A stretch of DNA of 64,000 nucleotides from JBELHJ01 sp042091495 (GCA_042091495.1 JBELHJ010000006.1:3850-67849), one strand, 5' to 3'; positions 37,549 through 47,800 are shown, counted from the stretch's first letter. Made by a program: numbers and translations. The notes: generated from the sequence alone by a model not told the origin.

Positions 37549-38460
37549 ATGAAAAGACGCTCATTCATTAAACAATCTTCTGCTCTAATTGCTACCTCTA
37601 CAATTACTCCTTTTGATATTGGTGTAAATGATATTAAGGGTACAAGAATAACCATCTTACATACTAATGATGTACACAGTCATATTGACCCATTTGGTCC
37701 CAACGAAGGTAGAAATGCTAATAGAGGTGGTATTGCTAGACGTGCGGTTTTGGTTAATCAAATTAGAAACCAAAATAAAAATACTTTACTTCTAGATGCC
37801 GGAGATATTTTTCAAGGCACACCGTATTTTAACTATTACGGAGGTGAATTGGAATTTAAATTAATGAGCATGTTAAAATATGACGCTGTAACTATTGGCA
37901 ATCACGATTTTGACAATGGTATTGAAGGATTGTACAAGCAACTTCCTCATGCTAAATTTGATTTTCTATCTGCAAATTACGATTTCACCAATACAATTCT
38001 AGACACCCATGTAAAACCCTTTAAAATCTTTATAAGAGAAGGTATTAAAATTGGAGTTTTTGGACTCGGTATTGAACTTTATGGCTTGGTTGACAAAAAA
38101 ATGTTTAAAGAAACTAAATACATGGACCCTATTGAAATTGCAATTGAAACCACTAGGATTCTAAAATCTGAAGGTTGTGATTTAGTTATATGTTTGTCAC
38201 ATTTAGGGTACCATTACAAAAAAAATCCTCAAAAAGTATCTGATTTAATTTTAGCAAAATCTACCTCTAACATTGATTTAATTATTGGTGGTCACACCCA
38301 CACTTTTTTAAAAAAACCAACAGTAGTTAAAAATAAAGCAGGTAAAAACACATTGGTAAATCAGGTGGGGTGTTACGGTTTATACCTTGGGCAAATAGAT
38401 TTTTATTTTGATTTAGAGAAAAATAAAAAATCAGACTCGAAAACAACTATCATTGTTTAA
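37549..38460 (+). CDS. Metallophosphatase, 5'-nucleotidase N-terminal half
   Basis: 303 residues. An N-terminal twin-arginine motif (RRSFIK, residues 3-8) suggests Tat export. The calcineurin-like motifs are complete: LHTNDVHSH, DAGDIFQGTPY, GNHDFDNG, LSHLGY and GGHTHTF. The usual C-terminal substrate domain is supplied by the preceding lipoprotein gene, so the two presumably form one enzyme from two polypeptides. It overlaps convergent ligA by 4 bp. Confidence 0.93.
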   Translation: MKRRSFIKQSSALIATSTITPFDIGVNDIKGTRITILHTNDVHSHIDPFGPNEGRNANRGGIARRAVLVNQIRNQNKNTLLLDAGDIFQGTPYFNYYGGELEFKLMSMLKYDAVTIGNHDFDNGIEGLYKQLPHAKFDFLSANYDFTNTILDTHVKPFKIFIREGIKIGVFGLGIELYGLVDKKMFKETKYMDPIEIAIETTRILKSEGCDLVICLSHLGYHYKKNPQKVSDLILAKSTSNIDLIIGGHTHTFLKKPTVVKNKAGKNTLVNQVGCYGLYLGQIDFYFDLEKNKKSDSKTTIIV

Positions 38461-40451
38461 ACTAACATCTCAAAGAAATCTTCCTCCGAAATAATACGTA
38501 GCCCTAAAGCTTCTGCTTTTGCTTTTTTACTTGGTCCCATTTTATCCCCTGCTATAAGAAAATTAGTTTTTGATGATATTGATGAAGATACTTTACCCCC
38601 ATTAGTTTCTATTATTGTCTTTAATTCAGTTCGACTTACTTTATAGAAAACTCCAGATACCACAAATATGTTACCTTTCAGTAATTCAGTCTGATTATTC
38701 ATCACCTCTTCTGAAATAGCCATTTGAACATTATAAGACTTCAGTCGTTCAATTAAAAACAAATTGGATTGTTCTGAGAAAAATTCCAAAACACTTTCCG
38801 CTATTTTGTCTCCTATCTCATCAACATTAATTAAATCTTCGAAAGAAGCTAATATTATTGCATCTATAGATTTAAAATGTTTTGCTAACTTTTTGGCAAC
38901 AGTTTCCCCTACGTATCTTATACCTAACCCAAATAAAACTTTTTCAAAGGAAATTGTCTTGGAGGCTTCAATGCCATTTATTAAATTTTCGGCACTTTTT
39001 TCAGCCATGCGCTCCAAGGGTGTAATCTGAGAAGTCCTTAACTCATACAAATCGGCATAATTTTTTATCAAACCCTCCCGAACTAATAATGCTACGGTCT
39101 CTCCTCCTAGACCTTCAATGTCTAATGCTTTTCTTGAAATATAATGTTGAATTCTACCTACTATTTGTGGGTTACATCCATATTGATTTGGACAAAAATG
39201 TTGAGCCTCACCTTCCTTACGAACTAAAACTGAATGACATTCAGGACATTCTTCAATGAATTTGGTTGGTTTACTATCTAATGTTCTTGAATTTAGATTA
39301 ACTCCAACAATTTTAGGAATGATTTCACCTCCTTTTTCAACAAATACCTCATCATTAATTCTAATGTCTAACTTTTGAATTTGATCTGCATTGTGCAGTG
39401 ATGCTCTTTTAACTATTGTTCCTGCTAATTGAACCGGTTTTAAATTAGCCACTGGGGTTAATGCACCTGTCCTTCCGACTTGATAATCTATACTTTCAAG
39501 AATAGTAGACACTTGTTCAGCTTTGAATTTGTATGCCATAGCCCATCTTGGAGATTTAGAAGTATATCCCAATTCGTCTTGAAAATGCAACGGATTAACT
39601 TTAATTACAATACCATCAATTTCATATGGTAAATCATCTTTTTTATTTTCCCAATAATCAATATAATCAAAAACCCCTCTTAAGGATGATTTTAATTGGC
39701 TTTCTTCTGGAACTTTAAAACCGAATGAACGAGCTGCTTCTAACATTGCTGATTGAGAATCCATTTGATGATCTGCACCCACAATACTGTACAATAAACA
39801 TTCTAAAGGTCGTTTAGCAACTTCAGAGCTATCTTGAAGTTTAAGGCTTCCAGATGCTGTGTTTCTTGGATTACTGTAGGGCTCTTCTCCTAAAGAGACC
39901 TTAATTTTATTCATAGCTTCGAAGCCTTTTTTTGGTAAAATAATTTCACCTCTAATATCAAACTTCAAAGGATAGTTGCCTTGTAATATTAATGGCACTG
40001 TTTTGATTGTTTTAATGTTGTTAGTGACATCATCTCCTTGTAAACCGTCTCCTCTGGTAACTGCTTTAATAAGTCTCCCATTTTCATAACTAATACTTAT
40101 TGAAGCACCGTCATATTTCAATTCACACATAAATGAAATAGGTCCATCTATTACTTTTTTAATTCTAAGTTCCCAATCTTCAAGATCTTCTTTAGAATAA
40201 GAATTATCAAGCGAATACATTCTATGGTTATGAACAACTGTATCAAAACGCTTTATTACTGCTCCACCAACCCTAAGCGTTGGTGAATTGTCATCTCTGT
40301 ATTCAGGATGATCTTCTTCAAGTTTCTCAAGCTGTTTAAGTTTCATATCAAACTCATAATCACTAACTAAAGGATCATCTAAAATGTAATAGTGATAATT
40401 GTATAAGTTTAAGTCCTTTCGTAAGGCTATGATTTGATCTTTAATTGTCAT
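38457..40451 (-). CDS. ligA: NAD-dependent DNA ligase LigA
   Basis: Seals nicks in replication and repair. 664 residues with all domains: Ia, adenylation domain with Lys112 in ELKYDGAS, OB fold, zinc finger with CPECHSVLVRKEGEAQHFC spacing, HhH repeats and a C-terminal BRCT (about 590-664). It is adjacent to prmC (2-bp gap) and convergent with the phosphatase. Confidence 0.98.
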   Translation of the reverse strand: MTIKDQIIALRKDLNLYNYHYYILDDPLVSDYEFDMKLKQLEKLEEDHPEYRDDNSPTLRVGGAVIKRFDTVVHNHRMYSLDNSYSKEDLEDWELRIKKVIDGPISFMCELKYDGASISISYENGRLIKAVTRGDGLQGDDVTNNIKTIKTVPLILQGNYPLKFDIRGEIILPKKGFEAMNKIKVSLGEEPYSNPRNTASGSLKLQDSSEVAKRPLECLLYSIVGADHQMDSQSAMLEAARSFGFKVPEESQLKSSLRGVFDYIDYWENKKDDLPYEIDGIVIKVNPLHFQDELGYTSKSPRWAMAYKFKAEQVSTILESIDYQVGRTGALTPVANLKPVQLAGTIVKRASLHNADQIQKLDIRINDEVFVEKGGEIIPKIVGVNLNSRTLDSKPTKFIEECPECHSVLVRKEGEAQHFCPNQYGCNPQIVGRIQHYISRKALDIEGLGGETVALLVREGLIKNYADLYELRTSQITPLERMAEKSAENLINGIEASKTISFEKVLFGLGIRYVGETVAKKLAKHFKSIDAIILASFEDLINVDEIGDKIAESVLEFFSEQSNLFLIERLKSYNVQMAISEEVMNNQTELLKGNIFVVSGVFYKVSRTELKTIIETNGGKVSSSISSKTNFLIAGDKMGPSKKAKAEALGLRIISEEDFFEMLV

Positions 40452-40453
40452 TT

Positions 40454-41311
40454 TTACTTTTTTATTGCTCTTAACATTCTATCGTTTCCAAAACTATCCT
40501 TTTTTAATTCAATATCATAGAATCCAAAACTCATAACTAAGTCCATCATTTCAATTCCTAAATATTGATTTATTTCAAAATAAAGCTTACCACCAGATAC
40601 TAACCTTTTAGTTGCAATTTGTAAAATAGCTCTATAGAATTCTAAAGGATCATTATCTGTCACAAATAGCGCCATGTGAGGTTCGTAATGCATTACATTC
40701 TGCTTGATCTCATTTTTTTCAAGATTTCTAACGTAGGGAGGATTAGATACAAACACCTCAAAATTTTTAAAATGGTCTGGTAAATTTTCATCTAAAATGT
40801 CACATACTTCAAAGATAACCTCTACATTATTAAGTTTAGCGTTTTCATGAGCTTGAACCAAAGCTTTATCACTTAAATCAACTGCATAAACTCTAGATTT
40901 TTTTAAAAATCGAGCTAAGGATACAGAGATACATCCACTACCTGTTCCTAGATCAAGGATTTTAAACTCATTTTCTATAAAAATGTGATCTTTAATAATC
41001 CATTCTACCAACTCTTCAGTTTCAGGTCTAGGAATTAAAACCGATTCAGATAGATTAAATTTTAAACCATAAAATTCTGTTTGAGATGTAATATATTGAA
41101 GAGGCTTATAATTGGTTAGTTCATTTAAAGCATTGATCATTATTATTTCAGATGTCTGATCAAGTTTCTGATCTTGATTTAAGTATACATCAACCTTAGG
41201 CTTATGAAAGTAATATTCCATTAAGCTATAAAAAAAAACATCAATTTCACTATGACAATATAAATTGTTGAGTGCATCATAAAATTTTAATCGAAGTGCT
41301 TTAATGGTCAT
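40454..41311 (-). CDS. prmC: Peptide chain release factor glutamine methyltransferase
   Basis: Methylates the GGQ glutamine of release factors RF1/RF2. 285 residues with SAM motif LDLGTGSGCISVSLA and the catalytic NPPY in VSNPPYVRN. The N-terminal helical domain (about 1-75) is present. It lies upstream of ligA, transcribed together, and is divergent from ribD. Confidence 0.95.
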   Translation of the reverse strand: MTIKALRLKFYDALNNLYCHSEIDVFFYSLMEYYFHKPKVDVYLNQDQKLDQTSEIIMINALNELTNYKPLQYITSQTEFYGLKFNLSESVLIPRPETEELVEWIIKDHIFIENEFKILDLGTGSGCISVSLARFLKKSRVYAVDLSDKALVQAHENAKLNNVEVIFEVCDILDENLPDHFKNFEVFVSNPPYVRNLEKNEIKQNVMHYEPHMALFVTDNDPLEFYRAILQIATKRLVSGGKLYFEINQYLGIEMMDLVMSFGFYDIELKKDSFGNDRMLRAIKK

Positions 41312-41410
41312 GAAAGATTGTGAAATGTTATAAATTTTTAAGTACTGTGTTTTATAATAATATCAGTTTACAGCAACTAAGTTAATCAATAAACTACTAC
41401 ATTTACAGCT

Positions 41411-42403
41411 GTGAATATACAAGAAAAATACATACTAAGAAGTTTAGAAATCGCTAAAAAAGGGATTGGATTATGCGCCCCAAACCCTGCAGTTGGCGCA
41501 GTAATTGTATACGATAACAAAATTATTGGAGAAGGCTTTACAAGTCCCTTTGGAGGTCCTCACGCCGAGGTTAACGCAATTAATGAGGTGAATGATAAAT
41601 CACTTTTAAAACAATCTACTTTATATGTAACACTGGAACCTTGTGCACATCAAGGTAAAACTCCTCCTTGTGCCAATCTAATTGTAAAATATCAAATTCC
41701 AAAAGTGATTATAGGTTGTATTGATCCTAATCCAAAAGTAGCTGGAAAAGGAATTAAAATATTAAAAGATAATGGATGTGATGTTACAACTAATGTTCTT
41801 GAAAAAGAATGTTTAAGGCATCACAAGCGTTTTTTTACATTTCAAAATAAAAAAAGACCCTATATTATTTTGAAATGGGCACAATGTTCAAATGGTTTTA
41901 TAGCACCTTTATCAAAATCACAACAACAACCTTTCTGGATTTCAAACAAATTATCCCAACAATACGTTCACAAATGGAGAACTGAAGAGCAAAGTATACT
42001 AATAGGTTCTAAAACAGCTTTAGAAGATAATCCTGAACTATCAGCGAGACATTATTTTGGTAAAAACCCTGTGCGCTTTGTGATTGATAATCAGAATCGT
42101 TTAGATAAAAAAATGCGTGTTTTCAATAATGCTTCATTAACCTACTCTTTAAAATCAAATAGTACAAAATCTGTTTATGATATAGTTGATCAATTATACC
42201 ATAAAAATATGTCTTCCGTAATTATTGAAGGTGGAGCCAAAACATTAAATAGTTTTATTCATGAAAACCTTTGGGATGAAGCTAGAGTATTTATTGGCAA
42301 CATTAAACTTATTAAGGGTGTAAAATGTCCTGAAATGACTACTAAGAAATTTGAAGAAAAGAAATATTTGAACGATAAGCTTAATATTTTTTATAATGAT
42401 TAA
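41411..42403 (+). CDS. ribD: Bifunctional riboflavin deaminase/reductase RibD (GTG start)
   Basis: Carries out deamination and reduction in riboflavin synthesis. 330 residues. The deaminase domain has zinc ligands in GGPHAEVNAI and EPCAHQGKTPPC; the reductase domain follows from about 145. Starts GTG at 41411; no FMN riboswitch is visible in the 99-bp upstream gap. It overlaps the HAD gene by 8 bp. Confidence 0.95.
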   Translation: MNIQEKYILRSLEIAKKGIGLCAPNPAVGAVIVYDNKIIGEGFTSPFGGPHAEVNAINEVNDKSLLKQSTLYVTLEPCAHQGKTPPCANLIVKYQIPKVIIGCIDPNPKVAGKGIKILKDNGCDVTTNVLEKECLRHHKRFFTFQNKKRPYIILKWAQCSNGFIAPLSKSQQQPFWISNKLSQQYVHKWRTEEQSILIGSKTALEDNPELSARHYFGKNPVRFVIDNQNRLDKKMRVFNNASLTYSLKSNSTKSVYDIVDQLYHKNMSSVIIEGGAKTLNSFIHENLWDEARVFIGNIKLIKGVKCPEMTTKKFEEKKYLNDKLNIFYND

Positions 42404-43007
42404 AACTTTAATTTTTGATTTCGGAGATGTATTTATTAACCTTAATAAAAGCAATTTTAACAAACAAATGTATAATGTATTTGGAGACATTTCAAAAAAC
42501 CAAACCTTATTAAATTTGTTAAATGATTATGAAACTGGGAACATCAACACTGAAGCTTTTGTAAAGACATTAAAAAAATATAATAATTCATTTAGCGAAG
42601 ATTCTATAATAAAATTGTGGAACTCTATCATTGCTGATTTTCCTTATTATCGTGTTGAATTTTTAAAAAATTTAAAAGCCACTAGTAACTACAAAATGAT
42701 TTTATTAAGTAACACCAATGAACTTCATATTAATTTCATCAAAGAACATGTATCCTTTTTTAATGAATTTAAATCATGTTTTGATAAATTTTACTTATCA
42801 CATGAAATTAAATTAAGAAAACCAAATAAGGAAATCTTTGATTTTGTTTTAAAGAGCAATAATATCTGTGCTGAGGAAACACTTTTTATTGATGATACAC
42901 TGGAACATATTAATACAGCATCAAAATTAAATATTAAAACTTGGTGGCTTAAACAGAATGAGGATATCACTTCATTAGTAACTGTCAAAAATAATTTATT
43001 GTGTTAG
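42396..43007 (+). CDS. HAD-superfamily phosphatase
   Basis: 203-residue HAD hydrolase, class IA-like. Motif I is FDFGDV near residues 7-12, motif II TN in LSNTNELH, motif III Lys in KLRKPNKEIF, and motif IV IDDTLEH. Since ribD lacks a phosphatase step of its own, this enzyme could dephosphorylate the riboflavin intermediate (inference from overlap). It overlaps both ribD (8 bp) and the transporter (7 bp). Confidence 0.88.
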   Translation: MIKTLIFDFGDVFINLNKSNFNKQMYNVFGDISKNQTLLNLLNDYETGNINTEAFVKTLKKYNNSFSEDSIIKLWNSIIADFPYYRVEFLKNLKATSNYKMILLSNTNELHINFIKEHVSFFNEFKSCFDKFYLSHEIKLRKPNKEIFDFVLKSNNICAEETLFIDDTLEHINTASKLNIKTWWLKQNEDITSLVTVKNNLLC

Positions 43008-43864
43008 AACTTTTTTACAGTATTATTTCGTCTTCTTTATTGTTTGTATTGTTTAAAAGTTTTCAATTGAAAAAAATAAATACATTCCAAGCCATTGTTT
43101 TAAATTATTTTACTGCTGCTATAGTTGGTGTTTCTTTGTCTGCGGTAGATTTCAATTACGGAAACACCGTTGGATCTGATTGGTTTATTGGAGCGATTTT
43201 ACTTGGTATTTTATTCATAAGTATTTTCAATTTAATGGCTAAAACAGCTCAAATAAATGGTCTCTCTGTTGCCTCTGTAGCTTCTAAAATGAGTGTAATT
43301 ATTCCTGTAATTTTTGGGTTTTATGTTTATAACGAAGAAGCCGGTTTTATTAAAGTTATTGCTATTTTATTAGCCCTAATTGCTGTATACCTTGCAAGTA
43401 TTAAAAATGAAAAAAAAATTGATTTTAAAAAACATCTCAGCTATCCGATACTTTTATTTTTAGGGTCGGGAGTAATTGATACCTCTATAAAATTTATAGA
43501 AACTACTTACGTACCAGAAAATGGAATACCGCTTTTCAGTGCAACCATCTTCTTGATAGCAGGAAGCATAGGAATAATTTTAAGTATTGGATTTAAAAAA
43601 ACCTTTGGTTTTAAAAATGATATTAAAACAATTATTGCCGGAATTATTCTGGGTATAGTTAACTATAGTTCTATCTATTTTTTACTCAAAGCATTAAACA
43701 ATGAACACCTAGAGAGCTCATCTATTTTCACCATAAACAATGTAGCTATTGTTATGACAACTTCTTTAATAGGACTTTTATTCTATAAAGAATCTTTATC
43801 TAAAAAAAACTGGCTTGGAATTAGCCTAGCTATTATTTCTATCATGCTTATAAGTACTTCATAA
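43001..43864 (+). CDS. EamA/DMT-family transporter (GTG start)
   Basis: 287-residue integral membrane protein with about ten helices in two EamA repeats. The start is GTG at 43001, inside the HAD gene. The ligand is unknown; the overlap with the riboflavin-related genes makes a metabolite-exporter role conceivable. The first helix (LFYSIISSSLLFVLFKSF) follows immediately after the start. Confidence 0.88.
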   Translation: MLELFYSIISSSLLFVLFKSFQLKKINTFQAIVLNYFTAAIVGVSLSAVDFNYGNTVGSDWFIGAILLGILFISIFNLMAKTAQINGLSVASVASKMSVIIPVIFGFYVYNEEAGFIKVIAILLALIAVYLASIKNEKKIDFKKHLSYPILLFLGSGVIDTSIKFIETTYVPENGIPLFSATIFLIAGSIGIILSIGFKKTFGFKNDIKTIIAGIILGIVNYSSIYFLLKALNNEHLESSSIFTINNVAIVMTTSLIGLLFYKESLSKKNWLGISLAIISIMLISTS

Positions 43865-43873
43865 ATTACGATT

Positions 43874-44467
43874 ATGAGTCATTTTAAAACAATAGATCAA
43901 ACTGTAGAAAATATTTTAATCAAAGAGAAAAAAAGCAAATTTATAGGGTATGCTTTTCAAATAAATACTATTGAGGAAGTCAAAGAGAGGATTACTTTTA
44001 TTAAAACAAAACATGCTTCAGCTAACCATCATTGTTACGCTTATGAATTAGGAATAAATCCATTTAAGACATTTAGATATAATGATGATGGAGAACCTAA
44101 TAATTCTGCTGGACTACCTATTTACAGACAAATTCAATCACTAAACATTACAAATACTCTTGTAATTGTTGTAAGATATTTTGGAGGCGTAAAATTAGGT
44201 ATTGGAGGCCTTATAAGTACCTACAAAAATACAGCTAAAGAAACCTTAGATCATTGTATTATTAAAACTGTTCCAATCACCCTTGAAAAAAAATTAATTT
44301 TTAATTATGATTCTTTAAATATTGTAATGCGAATTATTAAAAAACATAAACTTAAAATTGTAGAACAAGATTTAGCAAATAATTGCAAAATAAAAATTCA
44401 AATCAAGGAAGAAATATTAAATAACGTACTTAATGATTTTAAAGATTATCCAAAGATTAAAATTTAA
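43874..44467 (+). CDS. YigZ/IMPACT family protein
   Basis: 197 residues of the UPF0029/YigZ family, related to the N-terminus of IMPACT. It shows KKSKFIGYAF, RYNDDGEPNNSAGLPIYRQI and VVRYFGGVKLGIGGLI. The cellular function is not settled, although ribosome-linked roles are proposed for relatives. It is 9 bp after the EamA transporter and convergent with a thioesterase (11-bp gap). Confidence 0.92.
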   Translation: MSHFKTIDQTVENILIKEKKSKFIGYAFQINTIEEVKERITFIKTKHASANHHCYAYELGINPFKTFRYNDDGEPNNSAGLPIYRQIQSLNITNTLVIVVRYFGGVKLGIGGLISTYKNTAKETLDHCIIKTVPITLEKKLIFNYDSLNIVMRIIKKHKLKIVEQDLANNCKIKIQIKEEILNNVLNDFKDYPKIKI

Positions 44468-44478
44468 TTAGAAAAAAT

Positions 44479-44883
44479 TTAATCTATCAAATTCAATAAG
44501 AATTTGGGACACTTAACTGGTCTATTGTTTATTTTATCCAAAAAAACTAATTTGGAAGTTCCTGTCACAAGTAAATCTCCTTCTTGATTAAAAATTTTGT
44601 GTAAAAATTGAATTCTAATATTAGGTTTTTCAATCAATGAGGACTCTACAGTCAATTCATCATCGTATTTTGCAGATTTTTTATAATCAATCTCAATACC
44701 TATTACAGGCAAAAAAACACCACTAGCCTCCAGTGACTTATATGTGTAGCCCAAACTTCTCAGCCACTCTGTTCTGCCAATTTCAAAAAAATTAACATAA
44801 TTAGCATGGTATACCACTCCCATTTGATCAGTCTCACCATATCGTACTCTTATCGAAGTCTTATTTGTTTTCACAGCAAACAA
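44479..44883 (-). CDS. Acyl-CoA thioesterase, YbgC/4HBT type
   Basis: 134-residue hotdog protein with RYGETDQMGVVYHANYVNF and FEIGRTEW; Asp in YGETDQMG is the catalytic residue of the YbgC class. The specific acyl-CoA is unknown. It is divergent from dnaA, sharing a 176-bp intergenic region. Confidence 0.93.
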   Translation of the reverse strand: MFAVKTNKTSIRVRYGETDQMGVVYHANYVNFFEIGRTEWLRSLGYTYKSLEASGVFLPVIGIEIDYKKSAKYDDELTVESSLIEKPNIRIQFLHKIFNQEGDLLVTGTSKLVFLDKINNRPVKCPKFLLNLID

Positions 44884-45059
44884 TTTAATTACCCAAAATA
44901 ACTAAAGTAAGTATTGAAAAAAAATTCTAAATATTCAAGTCAAAATCATTTTTTTTTTAAAAAATTTGTTCACATATTTGTGTAAAGAGATTAGAGCTTA
45001 CCACAAAGCTTTTACTTTCTTAACAATCAACTAACAAACCATAAATACGATCAATTAAC

Positions 45060-46487
45060 ATGAATAAAACTGCTGAATCAGTTTGGCAAAATTGCTTATC
45101 TTTTATAAAAGATAATATTCAACCACAAGCTTATAAAACATGGTTTGATCCTATTGAAGCAGTAAAGCTCTCTGACAATGCACTAAGTATTCAAGTTCCC
45201 AGTAAATTTTTTTACGAGTGGTTGGAAGAACATTATGTTAAGATTCTTAAAGTAGCTTTAACAAAAGAGCTTGGAAATTCTGCCAAATTAGTTTACGTTA
45301 TTAAAATGGAGAATACCTATGGTAACAAACAACCCTTTACTGAAAAAATACCTAGCTCAAATAGAACTCCAGTTAAATCTCAAGATGTTGACATACCTCT
45401 TAAAAATAAAAATCCTGAGCTAAAGAATCCGTTCATAATTCCTGGTATAAGAAATGTTAAGATAGAATCTCAGTTAAACCCTAATTATAATTTTGATAAT
45501 TTTTTAGAGGGAGATTCAAATAGATTAGCTAGAAACGCAGGAATAGCTGTTGCCAATAAACCTGGTGGTACTTCATTTAATCCTCTTTTGATTTTTGGAG
45601 GTGTTGGACTAGGTAAAACGCACCTTGCTCATGCTATTGGAGTTGATATTAAAGATAAATATCCCGAAAAAACAGTCTTGTACATCTCAGCTGAGAAATT
45701 TACCCAACAATACATTGATTCTGTAAAGAAAAACAACCGAAACGATTTTATACATTTTTACCAAATAATTGATGTACTTATTATTGATGATGTTCAGTTT
45801 TTGTCTGGTAAATCTGGTACTCAAGATGTATTCTTCCATATTTTCAATCATCTACATCAAAATGGCAAACAAGTCATTTTAACGAGCGACAAAGCTCCTG
45901 TAGATATGCAAGACATAGAGCAAAGACTTTTATCACGATTTAAATGGGGACTTTCAGCCGAATTACAGCATCCAGATTATGAAACAAGAGTTTCTATTCT
46001 AAAAAATAAACTCTACAGAGATGGCGTTGAAATGCCTGATTCAATTGTAGACTACGTTGCTAAAAATGTAAAGACCAATGTAAGAGAACTTGAAGGAGCC
46101 ATTATTTCTTTAATTGCTCAGTCTTCTTTCAATAGAAAAGAAATTACAATTGAACTAGCAAAATCTATTGTTGATAAATTTGTAAAGAATACTAAAAAAG
46201 AAGTTTCTATTGATTATATCCAAAAAGTCGTATCAGACTACTTTCAAATGGATGTGGAAACTCTTCAATCAAAAACAAGAAAACGACATATTGTTCAAGC
46301 CCGTCAACTTGCCATGTTTTTCGCAAAAAAATATACCAAAGCTTCTCTAGCAAGTATAGGTTCTCAAATAGGCAAAAGAGATCATGCCACGGTGCTTCAT
46401 GCCTGTAAAACTGTAGATAACCTGTCATCTACAGACAAACAATTTAAAAAGTATGTTGATGATTTAGCTGGAAAACTGAATACTTAA
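45060..46487 (+). CDS. dnaA: Chromosomal replication initiator DnaA
   Basis: Initiator ATPase that opens the origin. 475 residues with domain I, a linker (about 85-140), AAA+ with Walker A GGVGLGKTH and Walker B IDVLIIDDVQF, and domain IV with the signature KRDHATVLHACKT. The region upstream (44884-45059) shows no cluster of TTATCCACA boxes, so the origin is not evident beside the gene. A thioesterase is divergent and a lactone oxidase convergent (4-bp overlap). Confidence 0.98.
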   Translation: MNKTAESVWQNCLSFIKDNIQPQAYKTWFDPIEAVKLSDNALSIQVPSKFFYEWLEEHYVKILKVALTKELGNSAKLVYVIKMENTYGNKQPFTEKIPSSNRTPVKSQDVDIPLKNKNPELKNPFIIPGIRNVKIESQLNPNYNFDNFLEGDSNRLARNAGIAVANKPGGTSFNPLLIFGGVGLGKTHLAHAIGVDIKDKYPEKTVLYISAEKFTQQYIDSVKKNNRNDFIHFYQIIDVLIIDDVQFLSGKSGTQDVFFHIFNHLHQNGKQVILTSDKAPVDMQDIEQRLLSRFKWGLSAELQHPDYETRVSILKNKLYRDGVEMPDSIVDYVAKNVKTNVRELEGAIISLIAQSSFNRKEITIELAKSIVDKFVKNTKKEVSIDYIQKVVSDYFQMDVETLQSKTRKRHIVQARQLAMFFAKKYTKASLASIGSQIGKRDHATVLHACKTVDNLSSTDKQFKKYVDDLAGKLNT

Positions 46488-47800
46488 TCAAACAATTTAC
46501 TTAAAAATTCGTTTTTAAAAATCCCTTTAGGATCTAATTCTTTTCTTCTCTTCTTTGCTTTTTCCCAATGAGGATATAATTGTTCTATTTCACTAGGTTT
46601 ATAGTAGTGTTTTTTTGCCCAATGTGGACGTGCCCCATATTCACTTAATACATTGTGAACTTGCTTAAAGAAATTATCATATTGTATTGATTTACCAAAA
46701 GGCTTATAACTAATAATACCTATGTAGCACGATGTTCTTCCATAAGACATACTGAGAAAAGCATTATTTTTTGGAGCAAACCTTAATTCGATAGGCATAT
46801 GAACATAATAATCATTTGAACTTGTAATTATGTGTAATTTCTCAAGTACTTCTAGAGTATACTCTATAGGTACAGCATATTCCATAACCGTTTGTTTAAT
46901 TGTTATTGGAAGAACAAATGCATTTTTTGAATACTTAGTATAATTAAAACTTTGACCCAATACCTGATCAAAAATGAAATTATTCGTGAACTTTCCAAAC
47001 GATTTAATAAATGAAGAAATCATCATTAAAAACTGAAAAAACCATTCTCCGATAATAACTTCCTTGAACCAACTTAACCTAGATTGACCAAAAATTTTAA
47101 AACCTTTAATTCTTTTAGCTTGCCATAACTGAATTTTATTTGTGTGTGGTGCCCACCAAAAGCGAAGATGGTCTGATTCATTTAATTTGTTAAAATAATA
47201 TCCGAACTCCGAAAAATTAATTGATTTTTGTATGACTTGAAGACTAAAAGCTGGAACGCATTGTATTTTAACTGAAATAACAACTCCAAAAGCTCCTAAT
47301 CCAACTTTGCATAAATTAAATAACTCTGAATTAGTTGATTCATTTAGAATAAGTATTTCACCTAATCCATTAATAATCGTTAACTCTATAATTTGTTGAT
47401 CAACAGAACCAAAATTAATACCTGTCCCATGAGTACCAGTAGAAATAGCTCCAGAAATAGTCTGTGAATCTATAGTGCCTAAATTTGAAAGTGCGGCGTC
47501 TTGACTTGATAAATAGTTGCTTATTAACCTTAATGTAGCACCAGACTGAACTTCTAACTGCAAAAGTTCTTTGTTATAATTAATAATATCTGTTAGATTA
47601 TCTAATGATATTAATATTCCTGAATGCGTTTCAGCAATTTTTGAACAAGAATGACCACTTCCAACAATTTTGACTTTAGTATTATTACTAATTGCATTCT
47701 TGATTGCTTCAATTAACGCGTCTTGTGTTTTGGGATAAATTATAGATTCCGGAAAAGATGAAACAGTCTTTGACCAATTTACCCATCGTTGATTACCCAA
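46484..47800 (-). CDS. FAD-binding sugar-1,4-lactone oxidase-like protein
   Basis: 438-residue flavoprotein of the aldonolactone oxidase/alditol oxidase type. The N-terminal FAD domain has VGSGHSC (about 46-52), where the His may bind FAD covalently, and GTHGTG. The C-terminal ALO domain ends HWAKKHYY...ELDPKGIFKNEF. Relatives oxidise arabinono- or galactono-lactones or xylitol; the substrate here is unknown. Convergent with dnaA. Confidence 0.9.
   Translation of the reverse strand: MGNQRWVNWSKTVSSFPESIIYPKTQDALIEAIKNAISNNTKVKIVGSGHSCSKIAETHSGILISLDNLTDIINYNKELLQLEVQSGATLRLISNYLSSQDAALSNLGTIDSQTISGAISTGTHGTGINFGSVDQQIIELTIINGLGEILILNESTNSELFNLCKVGLGAFGVVISVKIQCVPAFSLQVIQKSINFSEFGYYFNKLNESDHLRFWWAPHTNKIQLWQAKRIKGFKIFGQSRLSWFKEVIIGEWFFQFLMMISSFIKSFGKFTNNFIFDQVLGQSFNYTKYSKNAFVLPITIKQTVMEYAVPIEYTLEVLEKLHIITSSNDYYVHMPIELRFAPKNNAFLSMSYGRTSCYIGIISYKPFGKSIQYDNFFKQVHNVLSEYGARPHWAKKHYYKPSEIEQLYPHWEKAKKRRKELDPKGIFKNEFLSKLFD

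Noticed and set aside
41312..41410. FMN riboswitch upstream of ribD
   Set aside because: Only 99 bp, AT-rich, with none of the conserved RFN-element sequences.
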